From: Lentisphaerae bacterium WC36 | Lineage (GTDB): Bacteria > Verrucomicrobiota > Lentisphaeria > Victivallales > SZUA-371 | Reading direction: 5' to 3' | Assembly (NCBI GenBank): GCA_020683205.1 | Contig: CP085689.1 | Span: forward strand, 1,364,001-1,428,000 | Length of the DNA stretch: 64,000 bases | Shown: positions 28,982 through 36,457 of the stretch, one piece after another | Position numbering within the stretch: the stretch's first letter is position 1 | How the letters are laid out: each line of letters opens with the position of its first letter | The notes under the pieces: generated by a model | Database searches by the model: none | What the model saw: the letters and a program-made list of their open reading frames with translations, nothing else | What the model was told of the DNA's origin: nothing | Translations under genes and position numbers: made by a program

Positions 28982-29140
28982 ATGAAAAAGAAAAAAAGCC
29001 CTCGTGAAAAATTAACTTGTCATAATATGCCAGAGGATGTTATGAAAGATAGACAACATTTCAAAGATATCAAAATGACTCATATTAAATATGAAAATCA
29101 TTGTGGTATGCGTGATAAATCTAAACCTCATAGTCATTGA
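28982..29140 (+). CDS. Small His/Lys-rich protein, 52 residues
   Basis: An open frame from ATG 28982 to TGA 29138-29140 is preceded at 8 bp by GGAGGTG (28971-28977), the strongest Shine-Dalgarno in the window, and followed by a terminator. The product is basic (start MKKKKSPREK) with TCHN and HCGM, two Cys, five His in the second half, and the tail KPHSH, so metal or nucleic acid binding is conceivable. It stands alone between two terminators, so it should have its own promoter in 28896-28970. I do not recognise the family. The stop is TGA, rare here. Confidence 0.65.
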   Translation: MKKKKSPREKLTCHNMPEDVMKDRQHFKDIKMTHIKYENHCGMRDKSKPHSH

Positions 29141-29166
29141 TTAATTGGCATTTAACTAAAAAAAAT

Positions 29167-29195
29167 AAGCGTAGCATATGTGGCTACGCTTTTTT
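29167..29195 (+). terminator. Rho-independent terminator of the 52-residue gene
   Basis: AAGCGTAGC (29167-29175) pairs with GCTACGCTT (29183-29191) around ATATGTG, followed by a T run. The preceding A run allows minus-strand use too. Confidence 0.8.
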
Positions 29196-29202
29196 AATAA
29201 AT

Positions 29203-29306
29203 TACCTCGATGCAAGCATACGAGGTATTAATTACGCTTTTTAAAAAGCTTAGCAAAATTTTAATTCTAATAGGAACGACCCAAAGGGTCGGGGAATAAA
29301 CCCTTT
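29203..29306. repeat. Cluster of nested inverted repeats, possible dispersed repeat element
   Basis: TACCTCG (29203-29209) pairs with CGAGGTA (29221-29227). CGACCC (29277-29282) pairs with GGGTCG (29286-29291) around AAA. AAAGGG (29284-29289) can alternatively pair with CCCTTT (29301-29306). None has a T tract placed for termination. The minus strand of 29277-29306 would read IPRPFGSF in one frame, a string I recall from short spurious proteins in unrelated genomes, which hints at a dispersed palindromic repeat. Only one copy is in this window. Confidence 0.5.
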
Positions 29307-29333
29307 AATTAGATTTAAAATATATTTTTTATT

Positions 29334-29849
29334 CTACCAACGATTATAATGAACAAAATTATTATTATAACGACTCTTAAATATTGTTTCGCACGCTGGG
29401 TAACCCAATGCTATTACAGCTATTGGAATAATATTCTTGGGAAGATTAAAAAATTCAGAAACTCCTTTAATTCGCTCTTCTTTAGGTTGAACTCCTAGCC
29501 AACAGCTACCTAACTCTAACTTAGCTGCCGCTAACATAATATTTTGTACTGCTGCACTACAGTCTTGAATCATGTAAATTAAACTGTTATCCCAAGCTTC
29601 ATTAAGATCGCCCAATACAACAATTGCGTTTGCTGCTTCTGTTAAAAATGGTCCATTTGGCAAAATTTCTTGAAGTTTGGCTAATTTTTCACCATCTTGA
29701 AGAACAATGAAACGCCATGGATCTTTTTTGCGTGCAGATGGTGCAGCCATTGCAACATGAAGAAGTTGGTCCATTTTTTCATCTTCCACTTTTTGCCCTG
29801 TATATTGGCGAACACTTTGACGATTAAAAATAAAATTTAAGTTATTCAT
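29334..29849 (-). CDS. Nitroreductase-family flavoprotein
   Basis: 171 residues, the size of the short FMN-dependent nitroreductases. The N-terminal FIFNRQSVRQYT carries the Arg pair that binds the FMN phosphate. Then comes VAMAAPSARKKDPWRFIVLQD, with Ser and Pro-Trp-Arg contacts. Near the end is ALGYPAC, matching the family's LGYP motif. There is no membrane segment. Such enzymes reduce nitro compounds, quinones or other electrophiles with NAD(P)H; the physiological substrate cannot be told. Stop is TAG. The gene stands alone, with the small unknown genes about 110 bp upstream. Confidence 0.9.
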   Translation of the reverse strand: MNNLNFIFNRQSVRQYTGQKVEDEKMDQLLHVAMAAPSARKKDPWRFIVLQDGEKLAKLQEILPNGPFLTEAANAIVVLGDLNEAWDNSLIYMIQDCSAAVQNIMLAAAKLELGSCWLGVQPKEERIKGVSEFFNLPKNIIPIAVIALGYPACETIFKSRYNNNFVHYNRW

Positions 29850-29958
29850 ATTATCTCCTTTTCTAGTGACATTAAATTAATTTTGCATTAAAAAATAAAA
29901 TTTCAATAATAATTATCAAGTAACACTGATAAAATTTTGTGCATAATTTATTTTTTAA

Positions 29959-30306
29959 CTATTTTTTATCTATTAATTCGTTCATTTTTTTATTAAATGA
30001 ATCACAATAAATTTTTGAAGTTCTATTTTTATCATTAATAAATAAGTCAGTAAAAAGAGATTTTTTATGATATTTTTTTTGGTAAACTTTAACATTAAAA
30101 TTATCACGTTGAGCAATAACTTCATTATGCTTATATTCGTAGTCATCACTAAATTGATAATAGAATTTATCACCCTTTATAAACGATAATTCTGCTTCAT
30201 TTTCTCCTTGATGCGCTATTATTTTGTGAATATACTCACTTTGTTTATTTAAGTCTTCATAAAGAAAAGAACAACCAATTCCTAAAAAACCCGCTGTTGT
30301 ACCCAA
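29959..30306 (-). CDS. Small unknown protein, start uncertain, possibly the frameshifted tail of the next gene
   Basis: About 115 residues from a TTG at 30306, without a ribosome binding site. The frame is open upstream of that TTG (reading SDTTEKEFYSLKQYLQ) to within the end of the neighbouring 128-residue gene, with no ATG, GTG or better start. A hydrophobic stretch around the TTG ends in LGIGC, which could be a membrane segment or lipobox. The rest is charged and Lys/Tyr/Asp-rich. Either it starts at TTG or a +1 shift joins it to the upstream gene. Function unknown. Stop is TAG. Confidence 0.45.
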   Translation of the reverse strand: MGTTAGFLGIGCSFLYEDLNKQSEYIHKIIAHQGENEAELSFIKGDKFYYQFSDDYEYKHNEVIAQRDNFNVKVYQKKYHKKSLFTDLFINDKNRTSKIYCDSFNKKMNELIDKK

Positions 30307-30370
30307 AAATATAGTAGTTCCAGATATTTGAAGATATTGCTTTAAACTATAAAATTCTTTTTCAGTAGTG

Positions 30371-30757
30371 TCACTTAAGTGAATTATGGCACAGTGGACA
30401 ATTAAGTTGTTCTTCTTTTACCGGTACCCCACACTCAAAACAGTAGGGAAATACACCATTTTTGCTGTGTCTTTCAATGAATTTTTTAATATTTTTACTC
30501 GCGATTAGGTATAAAATAGTTAGAGTTATTATTATAAAAGGTGCAAATCCAAAACCAAATATAAAAGTATACTGTGAGTTATATTTTGTTGTAAATATTA
30601 ATATTGTTGTGGGAATAAAAAAAATACCTATGAGTCCAAAAGCTATGAATAACATTTTTTTTTGAACTTCTTCTTTTATAAAATTTTGTAAAAAGTTTGT
30701 ACGTGCCTTGCGTGAAAAATTTCCTAAATTTATATCCATATTGATTTTTTCCTTCAA
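30371..30757 (-). CDS. Membrane protein with C-terminal zinc ribbon
   Basis: 128 residues. Two hydrophobic helices (about 34-56 and 66-88) are followed by a short soluble tail with CFEC and CPLC, a four-Cys zinc ribbon (residues about 107-124). ATG 30757 has AAGGAAAAAATC upstream. A second ATG seven codons on (MDINLGN) is also possible. It ends in TGA, immediately overlapping the frame of the small unknown gene that follows. Proteins with a zinc ribbon beside two helices are common in bacteria, with varied and mostly unknown roles. No specific function is proposed. Confidence 0.6.
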   Translation of the reverse strand: MKEKINMDINLGNFSRKARTNFLQNFIKEEVQKKMLFIAFGLIGIFFIPTTILIFTTKYNSQYTFIFGFGFAPFIIITLTILYLIASKNIKKFIERHSKNGVFPYCFECGVPVKEEQLNCPLCHNSLK

Positions 30758-30799
30758 ATTATTGATAAATTTAAATTAATATTTATTTGGTTCTTTTCA

Positions 30800-30835
30800 A
30801 GTAAAAAATAAAAAAGGCACTCTATTAAAGAGTGT
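30800..30835 (-). terminator. Rho-independent terminator of the iron alcohol dehydrogenase gene
   Basis: Read on the minus strand, CACTCT (30834-30829) pairs with AGAGTG (30823-30818), extended by a neighbouring G/C pair, and is followed by TTTTTATTTTTTAC. Confidence 0.7.
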
Positions 30836-30862
30836 CTTCTAAAAATAAAATATAAAATCAAA

Positions 30863-32083
30863 TTATTTTGCGCATTTTGCAAATAAAGAATTTTTATAAA
30901 TATTTGCTACATTTTCTGCATTCATTGCAATTGGAGATAGTGACAATAATACATCCAATGATGGAGTTGTAAAGGCTAAGTTTGTTAAGTTTTCAACATC
31001 TTTAGCAGTGAAACCTTCATCAGAAAGCTTATCGGTTAAACCTAAGCTGAATAACCATTCTTCAATTTTGATTTCAAACTGTTCAGCCGCATTAGCTTTA
31101 TTTGTATCAACATTGCCAACAATAGGTTTTAAAATGTATGCTAAAACATCTTTTGATTGTTCAAAAATTTCTTTAACAACTGCTGGTAAAAGCATTCCTA
31201 GACCCGCTCCGTGAGTAAATTCTGGGTGCAGTGCGCTTAATGGGTGTTCTAGTGCATGGGTAATATGTAATAATCCATTATCAAAACTAGCTCCTGCCAT
31301 TAATGCCGCATATGTTAACCAATATCTTGCATTTGTGTCATTAGGATTCTTAATTGCTTTGGGTAGATATTCAGCAACAATAGCAATTGTTTCAGCAGCA
31401 CTTTGCACTGAAAATGGCGAATTGCATAAAGTTGTCGCAGCTTCAATTGCATGGTTTACAGCATCTACAGATGTACTTAATGTTTGAAATTCACTTAATG
31501 ATATCATTAGGTTAGGGTCGTCAATTGAATACCATGGATAGATACAATCATAAACAATTGCCGGTTTGTGGTTGCTTTCAGGAATTGATGCAACTGCTAC
31601 ACGATTGACTTCTGTACCTGTTCCATGTGTTAGATTAACCGCCACAATTGGAACTGCCTCAGTAGGAATAAACTCAAAGTTGTATAGTGCGCGCGCATCC
31701 TGTTCTGGGTTTGCCATAATAATTGCCGCACTTTTAGCTGTATCAATGGCACTACCTCCACCAATACCAATTACTAATTGTGCGCCAAATTCACGTCCCA
31801 TTGCTGCTGCTTCATCAACTTGGTCAACTGTTGGGTTTGGCATGCTTTTATCATATAAAACGTATTCAATGCTGTTATTCTCTAAAGCTTTAACTACGAC
31901 ATTCCATGCTCCAGTGCGTTTATAAGCGCTTTTGCCTGTGACAATAATTACTTTATCAATTTTTTTTGCTGACATTTCTGTAGCTATATCATCTATTTTA
32001 TTAATTGCTCCACAACCTAAAAATACCGTTGTTTTTAATCTAATATCAACAACTTTTTGACAATCTAAAGTTGATTTCCACAT
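30863..32083 (-). CDS. Iron-containing alcohol dehydrogenase
   Basis: 406 residues, group III Fe-ADH. The nucleotide-binding GIGGGSAIDTAKSAA is near 105, GTGTEVNRVAV near 155, and the metal-binding His residues lie in HITHALEHPLSALHPEFTHG (about 275-295). The start is at ATG 32083. The family reduces aldehydes or oxidises alcohols with NAD(P)H. Members include butanol, lactaldehyde and 1,3-propanediol dehydrogenases, and sequence alone does not separate them here. Single gene with its own terminator, flanked by an AT-rich 183-bp gap upstream. No pathway partner is adjacent. Confidence 0.92.
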   Translation of the reverse strand: MWKSTLDCQKVVDIRLKTTVFLGCGAINKIDDIATEMSAKKIDKVIIVTGKSAYKRTGAWNVVVKALENNSIEYVLYDKSMPNPTVDQVDEAAAMGREFGAQLVIGIGGGSAIDTAKSAAIIMANPEQDARALYNFEFIPTEAVPIVAVNLTHGTGTEVNRVAVASIPESNHKPAIVYDCIYPWYSIDDPNLMISLSEFQTLSTSVDAVNHAIEAATTLCNSPFSVQSAAETIAIVAEYLPKAIKNPNDTNARYWLTYAALMAGASFDNGLLHITHALEHPLSALHPEFTHGAGLGMLLPAVVKEIFEQSKDVLAYILKPIVGNVDTNKANAAEQFEIKIEEWLFSLGLTDKLSDEGFTAKDVENLTNLAFTTPSLDVLLSLSPIAMNAENVANIYKNSLFAKCAK

Positions 32084-32266
32084 AACTGAACTCCAATTTT
32101 TCTCTAATTTAACTAAATTAACTTTTAAATAAATTTAACTTTGCTTTTTCATTTTAAAATAAAATATAATGAATTCCAGAAAAAAAGCAATAAATAAATA
32201 TAAAAATATTAATATTTTAAGATAAATTTCATTGAATATAAATTAAAATAATCATCATAAAATTAA

Positions 32267-35155
32267 TTATTTATATAACTCAATTTCCTTTACACCTAAT
32301 AAACTATTTTTAGGGCGAACATTGAGAAACTTAATTTTAACATATTTAATATTTTTTGCATGCCATTTTTCAATATTGAAATCGTGTCCTGTCTCTTCGG
32401 CATTATAAACTTTTTTCCATTTTAAACCATTATTAGAAACATAAATTTCAAAATTATACCATGTACTATCTTTTTCCCAAATAATTCTGCTACCAGCTAA
32501 GTTTTGAGTATTTTTAAGCGTTAACAAAATCTCTTGATTATTATTATTTTCAGCATACCACCAGTTCTCTAAATTACCGTCATTTAAATGTTTAGTTGAA
32601 TAACCATTTTTCGTACTTGATGCCTTTATTTCAAAATCTAAAAATTTTGTTAAATTGTCGCTATTTTTAAGGTGTTTATCAATTTTAGTTACAGTTCTAA
32701 TTTGTGTAACTTTGGGCAGTGTAACACTTTTTACAAAGTTATCATTACTCTCAATAGTAGTGGTTTGATAGCTAACTGGTTTTAATGATTTACTTGAAGC
32801 TGTTATAGTAATATCGCCTGATTTTGTAGTACTTCTTAACCACACGGCCGCGATACCACCTTCAGCTTGAACTGGAATATCTCCAATCAAACGTCCTTCT
32901 CCTTTAATTGACAATTCGATTGTGTTGTTAAAGTTTGGATTTAATGTGCCATTTTTATCAATAGCTTTGATGAATAATAATGCCATATCAGACCCATCTG
33001 CAATCAAATTTTTATTTAATGAATCAAGATCACAACTTAATGCAACTGCCTTTTCAGGCGTTCTCACAGAGTGTTCAGCAACAGTGTTGCCGTTAATAAT
33101 TCCTTCAGCTGTTAATATTCCAGTCGCATTTTCTGGTAAATTTTTAAAAGTAAAAATTGGATAAGGAACGTGGTTAATTGCTTTTTCACCATTGTCACCT
33201 TCATTGTAAAACATATCTGGTTTTAATTTGCCAATTAATTTTCCATTTAAAAAAAGTTTTACAGTATCACAATTGCTGTAAACATTAATTTCTTTAGGAG
33301 AATCTTTTTTGAAAAAATTTGCAATAAAAACAGTAGGTCCTGAATCTATATTTATTAATTTTTCATTTGGGTCACGTTGACTTTGTAAAAAATAGTGGCA
33401 GAATTTTGGGTAACGGTCCAAACCCCAGACTCCACAGCGAGCAATATCAGGACGTCCACCACGGTTGTGATCAAAGCCTACCCATAATGCATAACCAGCT
33501 GTATTTGGGTTAGCATTTACGCCAAACCAATCCCAGTAACCATCACCATTTAAATCTTTTTGACGCGCTAAAGATTGATAAATCATTGATTTTTCGTCAT
33601 CGCGACGAGCCCAATCTCCCCAAATATAGCCTTTGTTACTTTTTTTGATACCACAGTAACGGTTGTCATCTCCCCATTCACGAGTGAAAGTTGGTTTTTG
33701 AATATCTAAGGGAACTTTGTAGTTCACATCATACATTTCATGATCAGGAAACTTATAATCGCAAGAAATAAAAGCATTAGCCATTTCAGCTTTACCTACA
33801 GCTTTGGCTTTTGTCGCAAACTCTTTATTATACCATGACTCATTTAATGTTAATTCATATAAAATTACAGAAGGGTGGTTACGGTCGCGACGGTAAAGTT
33901 CCTGAATATTTTTGTAGCTGTTATTTTTAAATTCAGAATTATTTTTGAAAAATTGCCAACCTGGATTACAAACAATAACAGTCAATCCATATTCATCACA
34001 TGCATCCATAAAAGCTGGATCAAGAGGATAGTGACCCGCACGAACATTATTAAAACCTGCTTCACGTAACTTTAAAGCATCTAAGCGTTGAACATTTTCA
34101 GATGCGGCATTACCAATATAAATATTGTCTTGATGGCGATTTGCCCCATTAAGAATTAATTTTTTGTCATTTAAGTAAAATCCATCATTACGCCAATCAA
34201 TGGTTCTAATGCCAATTCTAGTATTAACATTGTCTATGATTTGATTGTTCTTAGAATTTAAAATTAAAGTATTAATTGTATATAAATAAGGATTAGTTGT
34301 ACTCCATAAATGAGGATTGTTTACATTTAATGTTGTTGAAAAATGTTTATCACTATTTTTAGTTAAAATATGCGGCTGTATAGTTTCTGAGATAATATTG
34401 CCACTTTTATCTTTTAATTGAGTTTTTAAAATAAAATTTTTTGTTAAGTTGTAATCATTTTTTACATGAGCTTGAACTTTTATTTGAGCCTTTTTTGTCG
34501 AAATTTCAGGATATGAAACAAAGATTCCACCACCTGCAACCTTGTTAGCGTTGACAGCATTAGTAATATGAAGTTTATCCGAAACAATTAAATTGACACT
34601 ACGATAAATTCCTCCTAAATATGTCATGTCCATTTTTTTTAGAGGTTTACCAGGAGGAATGTTAGGCATATCCTGATTATCCGCCTTAACAATAACTTCA
34701 TTTACTTTATTAGGGTTGTAATCTATAAAATTACTAATATCAATAGAAAAAGGCAAAAATCCCCCTTTATGGGTTTTCACTAATTTACCATTGACCCAAA
34801 TATCAGCTTTTTGCATAACAGCTTCAAATTTGATTGAAATTTTTTTGCCTTGCCAACTTTTATCAGCATGAAATTGACGTTTATAGTAACAAATTCCTTG
34901 CCAGTGAGTATCAAATTCTTTTTCTTCAATTGTTGGTGAATGTGGAAGATGAACTGTTTCCCACTTGGTTTGTGAATTTATTTTCGAAGTTCTACTAAAT
35001 TGCCAAAAAGTATTAAAATTATAATTTTGTCGTTCTAAATCGTTACTTTTAACTGGTGAAGTAAAAGCAGAAAGCTTAAAAATTATTAAAATTACCAACA
35101 TGCTAAAGCTGACCTGTAATAACTTTTTTACATTATTTTTTTTTGTTAACATCAT
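32267..35155 (-). CDS. Large exported glycoside hydrolase family 2 enzyme with C-terminal discoidin-like domain
   Basis: About 962 residues. An AAGGA at 35160-35164 favours starting at the ATG-ATG pair at 35155/35152 over the ATG at 35197. This gives a short basic start and one hydrophobic helix as signal or anchor (LLQVSFSMLVILIIF). GH2 domains follow: sugar-binding (GGIYRSVNLIV), Ig-like, then barrel with LILNGANRHQD and VRAGHYP. The acid/base Glu is in LTLNESW and the likely nucleophile Glu in FTREWGDD. Further Ig-like (DUF4982-type) domains follow. The last about 140 residues, with SSTKNGYSTKHLNDGN near their start, look like an F5/8 type C carbohydrate-binding domain. A beta-galactosidase-like function is likely; substrate not determined. 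It is only distantly similar to the GH2 enzyme at 20.1 kb. Confidence 0.85.
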   Translation of the reverse strand: MMLTKKNNVKKLLQVSFSMLVILIIFKLSAFTSPVKSNDLERQNYNFNTFWQFSRTSKINSQTKWETVHLPHSPTIEEKEFDTHWQGICYYKRQFHADKSWQGKKISIKFEAVMQKADIWVNGKLVKTHKGGFLPFSIDISNFIDYNPNKVNEVIVKADNQDMPNIPPGKPLKKMDMTYLGGIYRSVNLIVSDKLHITNAVNANKVAGGGIFVSYPEISTKKAQIKVQAHVKNDYNLTKNFILKTQLKDKSGNIISETIQPHILTKNSDKHFSTTLNVNNPHLWSTTNPYLYTINTLILNSKNNQIIDNVNTRIGIRTIDWRNDGFYLNDKKLILNGANRHQDNIYIGNAASENVQRLDALKLREAGFNNVRAGHYPLDPAFMDACDEYGLTVIVCNPGWQFFKNNSEFKNNSYKNIQELYRRDRNHPSVILYELTLNESWYNKEFATKAKAVGKAEMANAFISCDYKFPDHEMYDVNYKVPLDIQKPTFTREWGDDNRYCGIKKSNKGYIWGDWARRDDEKSMIYQSLARQKDLNGDGYWDWFGVNANPNTAGYALWVGFDHNRGGRPDIARCGVWGLDRYPKFCHYFLQSQRDPNEKLINIDSGPTVFIANFFKKDSPKEINVYSNCDTVKLFLNGKLIGKLKPDMFYNEGDNGEKAINHVPYPIFTFKNLPENATGILTAEGIINGNTVAEHSVRTPEKAVALSCDLDSLNKNLIADGSDMALLFIKAIDKNGTLNPNFNNTIELSIKGEGRLIGDIPVQAEGGIAAVWLRSTTKSGDITITASSKSLKPVSYQTTTIESNDNFVKSVTLPKVTQIRTVTKIDKHLKNSDNLTKFLDFEIKASSTKNGYSTKHLNDGNLENWWYAENNNNQEILLTLKNTQNLAGSRIIWEKDSTWYNFEIYVSNNGLKWKKVYNAEETGHDFNIEKWHAKNIKYVKIKFLNVRPKNSLLGVKEIELYK

Positions 35156-35256
35156 TTTTTCCTTGTTTTTCATTTGGTTTTGCTTAATGTAAAACAAGGA
35201 AACAATTTATACAAATTAAATTTTATAAAAATGAGCTGAATTTTTTTAGATTTAAG

Positions 35257-36237
35257 TTATTCATCATCACTATAATAATGAACATCTCTTCCTTCATTTT
35301 CGTCTTCATCATAGGTCATTTGTTTTTTCTTCTTAACAACCTTTTTCAAACGAACTTTTTTTGCAACAATAATTTTCTTTTGTAAAGTAATAATTTTTTG
35401 AGTATTCTTTTTATTACTAATTGCTGATTGTAAGCTAGAATTTAGCTTTATTGCTTTATTGAAATCTGCTAGAGCACTTTGATATTTTTTTAAATTGAAT
35501 TTTGCTAATCCACGGTGATTATATGCTTTTGCATTCTTCGGATTCATTTTGATAACAGTAGTAAAGTCATTAATTGCCTTTTGATTTTTTCCCCAGTCTA
35601 AAAAAATCAATCCTCTATTAAAATATCCATCAGAAAATTTTGGATGAAGTTTTATTGCTGAATCAAAATCTTTTACTGCCTCAGGAAATTTTTTCAATTT
35701 ATAATTAACCAATCCACAGTTATTAAAAGCTAAGTAAAAATTTGAATCTAATTTAATAGCTTTATTAAAGTTAAATAAAGCTTTTTGATATTGCTGTAAA
35801 TTGAGTTGTGCAACTCCTAGATTATTATATGCTTCAGTATAATTTGAGTCGATTTTTAATGCTCGGTCAAAATCAATAATGGCATCTTGATATTGGTTTA
35901 AGTTATTTTTTGCTAAACCACGATGATTGTATGCTTGAGCAAAGCTGACATTGAGTTCAATCGCCTTGTCAAAATCTTTAATTGCTTTAGCGTATTTAGC
36001 CGCTTTAAAATATATCATTCCACGTGAATTGTAGGTCAAAGCGACAGTAGGTTTGAGCTCTATGGCTTTACTAAAATGCTCAATAGCCAAATCATAATTG
36101 CCTTTTTGCTCGTTTTCAACAGCAAGTTTATTTTGTTCTTCAAATTCTTTTGAACAACCTGAAAAGAAGAGAAACGATAAAACTACAAAAAATTGGACTA
36201 CAAATGACTGAAAATTAGTAAACCTTGGCGCTTTCAT
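35257..36237 (-). CDS. TPR-repeat lipoprotein
   Basis: 326 residues. The N-terminus has a hydrophobic segment ending in the lipobox FFSGC (Cys about 29), so it should be a lipid-anchored periplasmic or outer-membrane protein. From about 38 to 275 there are seven tandem 34-residue TPR units with the pattern AYNNLGVAQLNLQQYQKAL and FDKAIEL. The tail is strongly basic (VKKKKQ, VRLKKVVKK), then acidic (DEDENEG). TPR lipoproteins act as scaffolds for protein complexes in the envelope. No partner can be named from context. Its 5' side faces a 220-bp gap and the glycosyltransferase gene in the opposite direction. Confidence 0.9.
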   Translation of the reverse strand: MKAPRFTNFQSFVVQFFVVLSFLFFSGCSKEFEEQNKLAVENEQKGNYDLAIEHFSKAIELKPTVALTYNSRGMIYFKAAKYAKAIKDFDKAIELNVSFAQAYNHRGLAKNNLNQYQDAIIDFDRALKIDSNYTEAYNNLGVAQLNLQQYQKALFNFNKAIKLDSNFYLAFNNCGLVNYKLKKFPEAVKDFDSAIKLHPKFSDGYFNRGLIFLDWGKNQKAINDFTTVIKMNPKNAKAYNHRGLAKFNLKKYQSALADFNKAIKLNSSLQSAISNKKNTQKIITLQKKIIVAKKVRLKKVVKKKKQMTYDEDENEGRDVHYYSDDE

Positions 36238-36457
36238 GATTTATCCTCGCTTTAAAAATATCTATATATGACAATTAAAATAAAAAAATCTGTTACTACA
36301 ATTTAGTACCTAAATAATGTTATAACAAATAATTAATACAAATTCAATCATTTTTTAAATATTTTAGATAAAAAATGATCTTTTTTTATCATTGAAAAAA
36401 ATATTATAGCCATTATAATCAATATTAATGATTTAAAATGAACAGCTTGGAGTCAAA

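Noticed and set aside
29277-29291. Terminator for the nitroreductase gene
   Set aside because: The hairpin CGACCC/GGGTCG lacks a T tract on the minus strand in the right place and overlaps another possible pairing. I treat it as part of a repeat.
35156-35197. ATG 35197 as the start of the large GH2 gene
   Set aside because: An AAGGA at 35160-35164 serves the ATG pair at 35155/35152, which directly precedes the signal-like helix.
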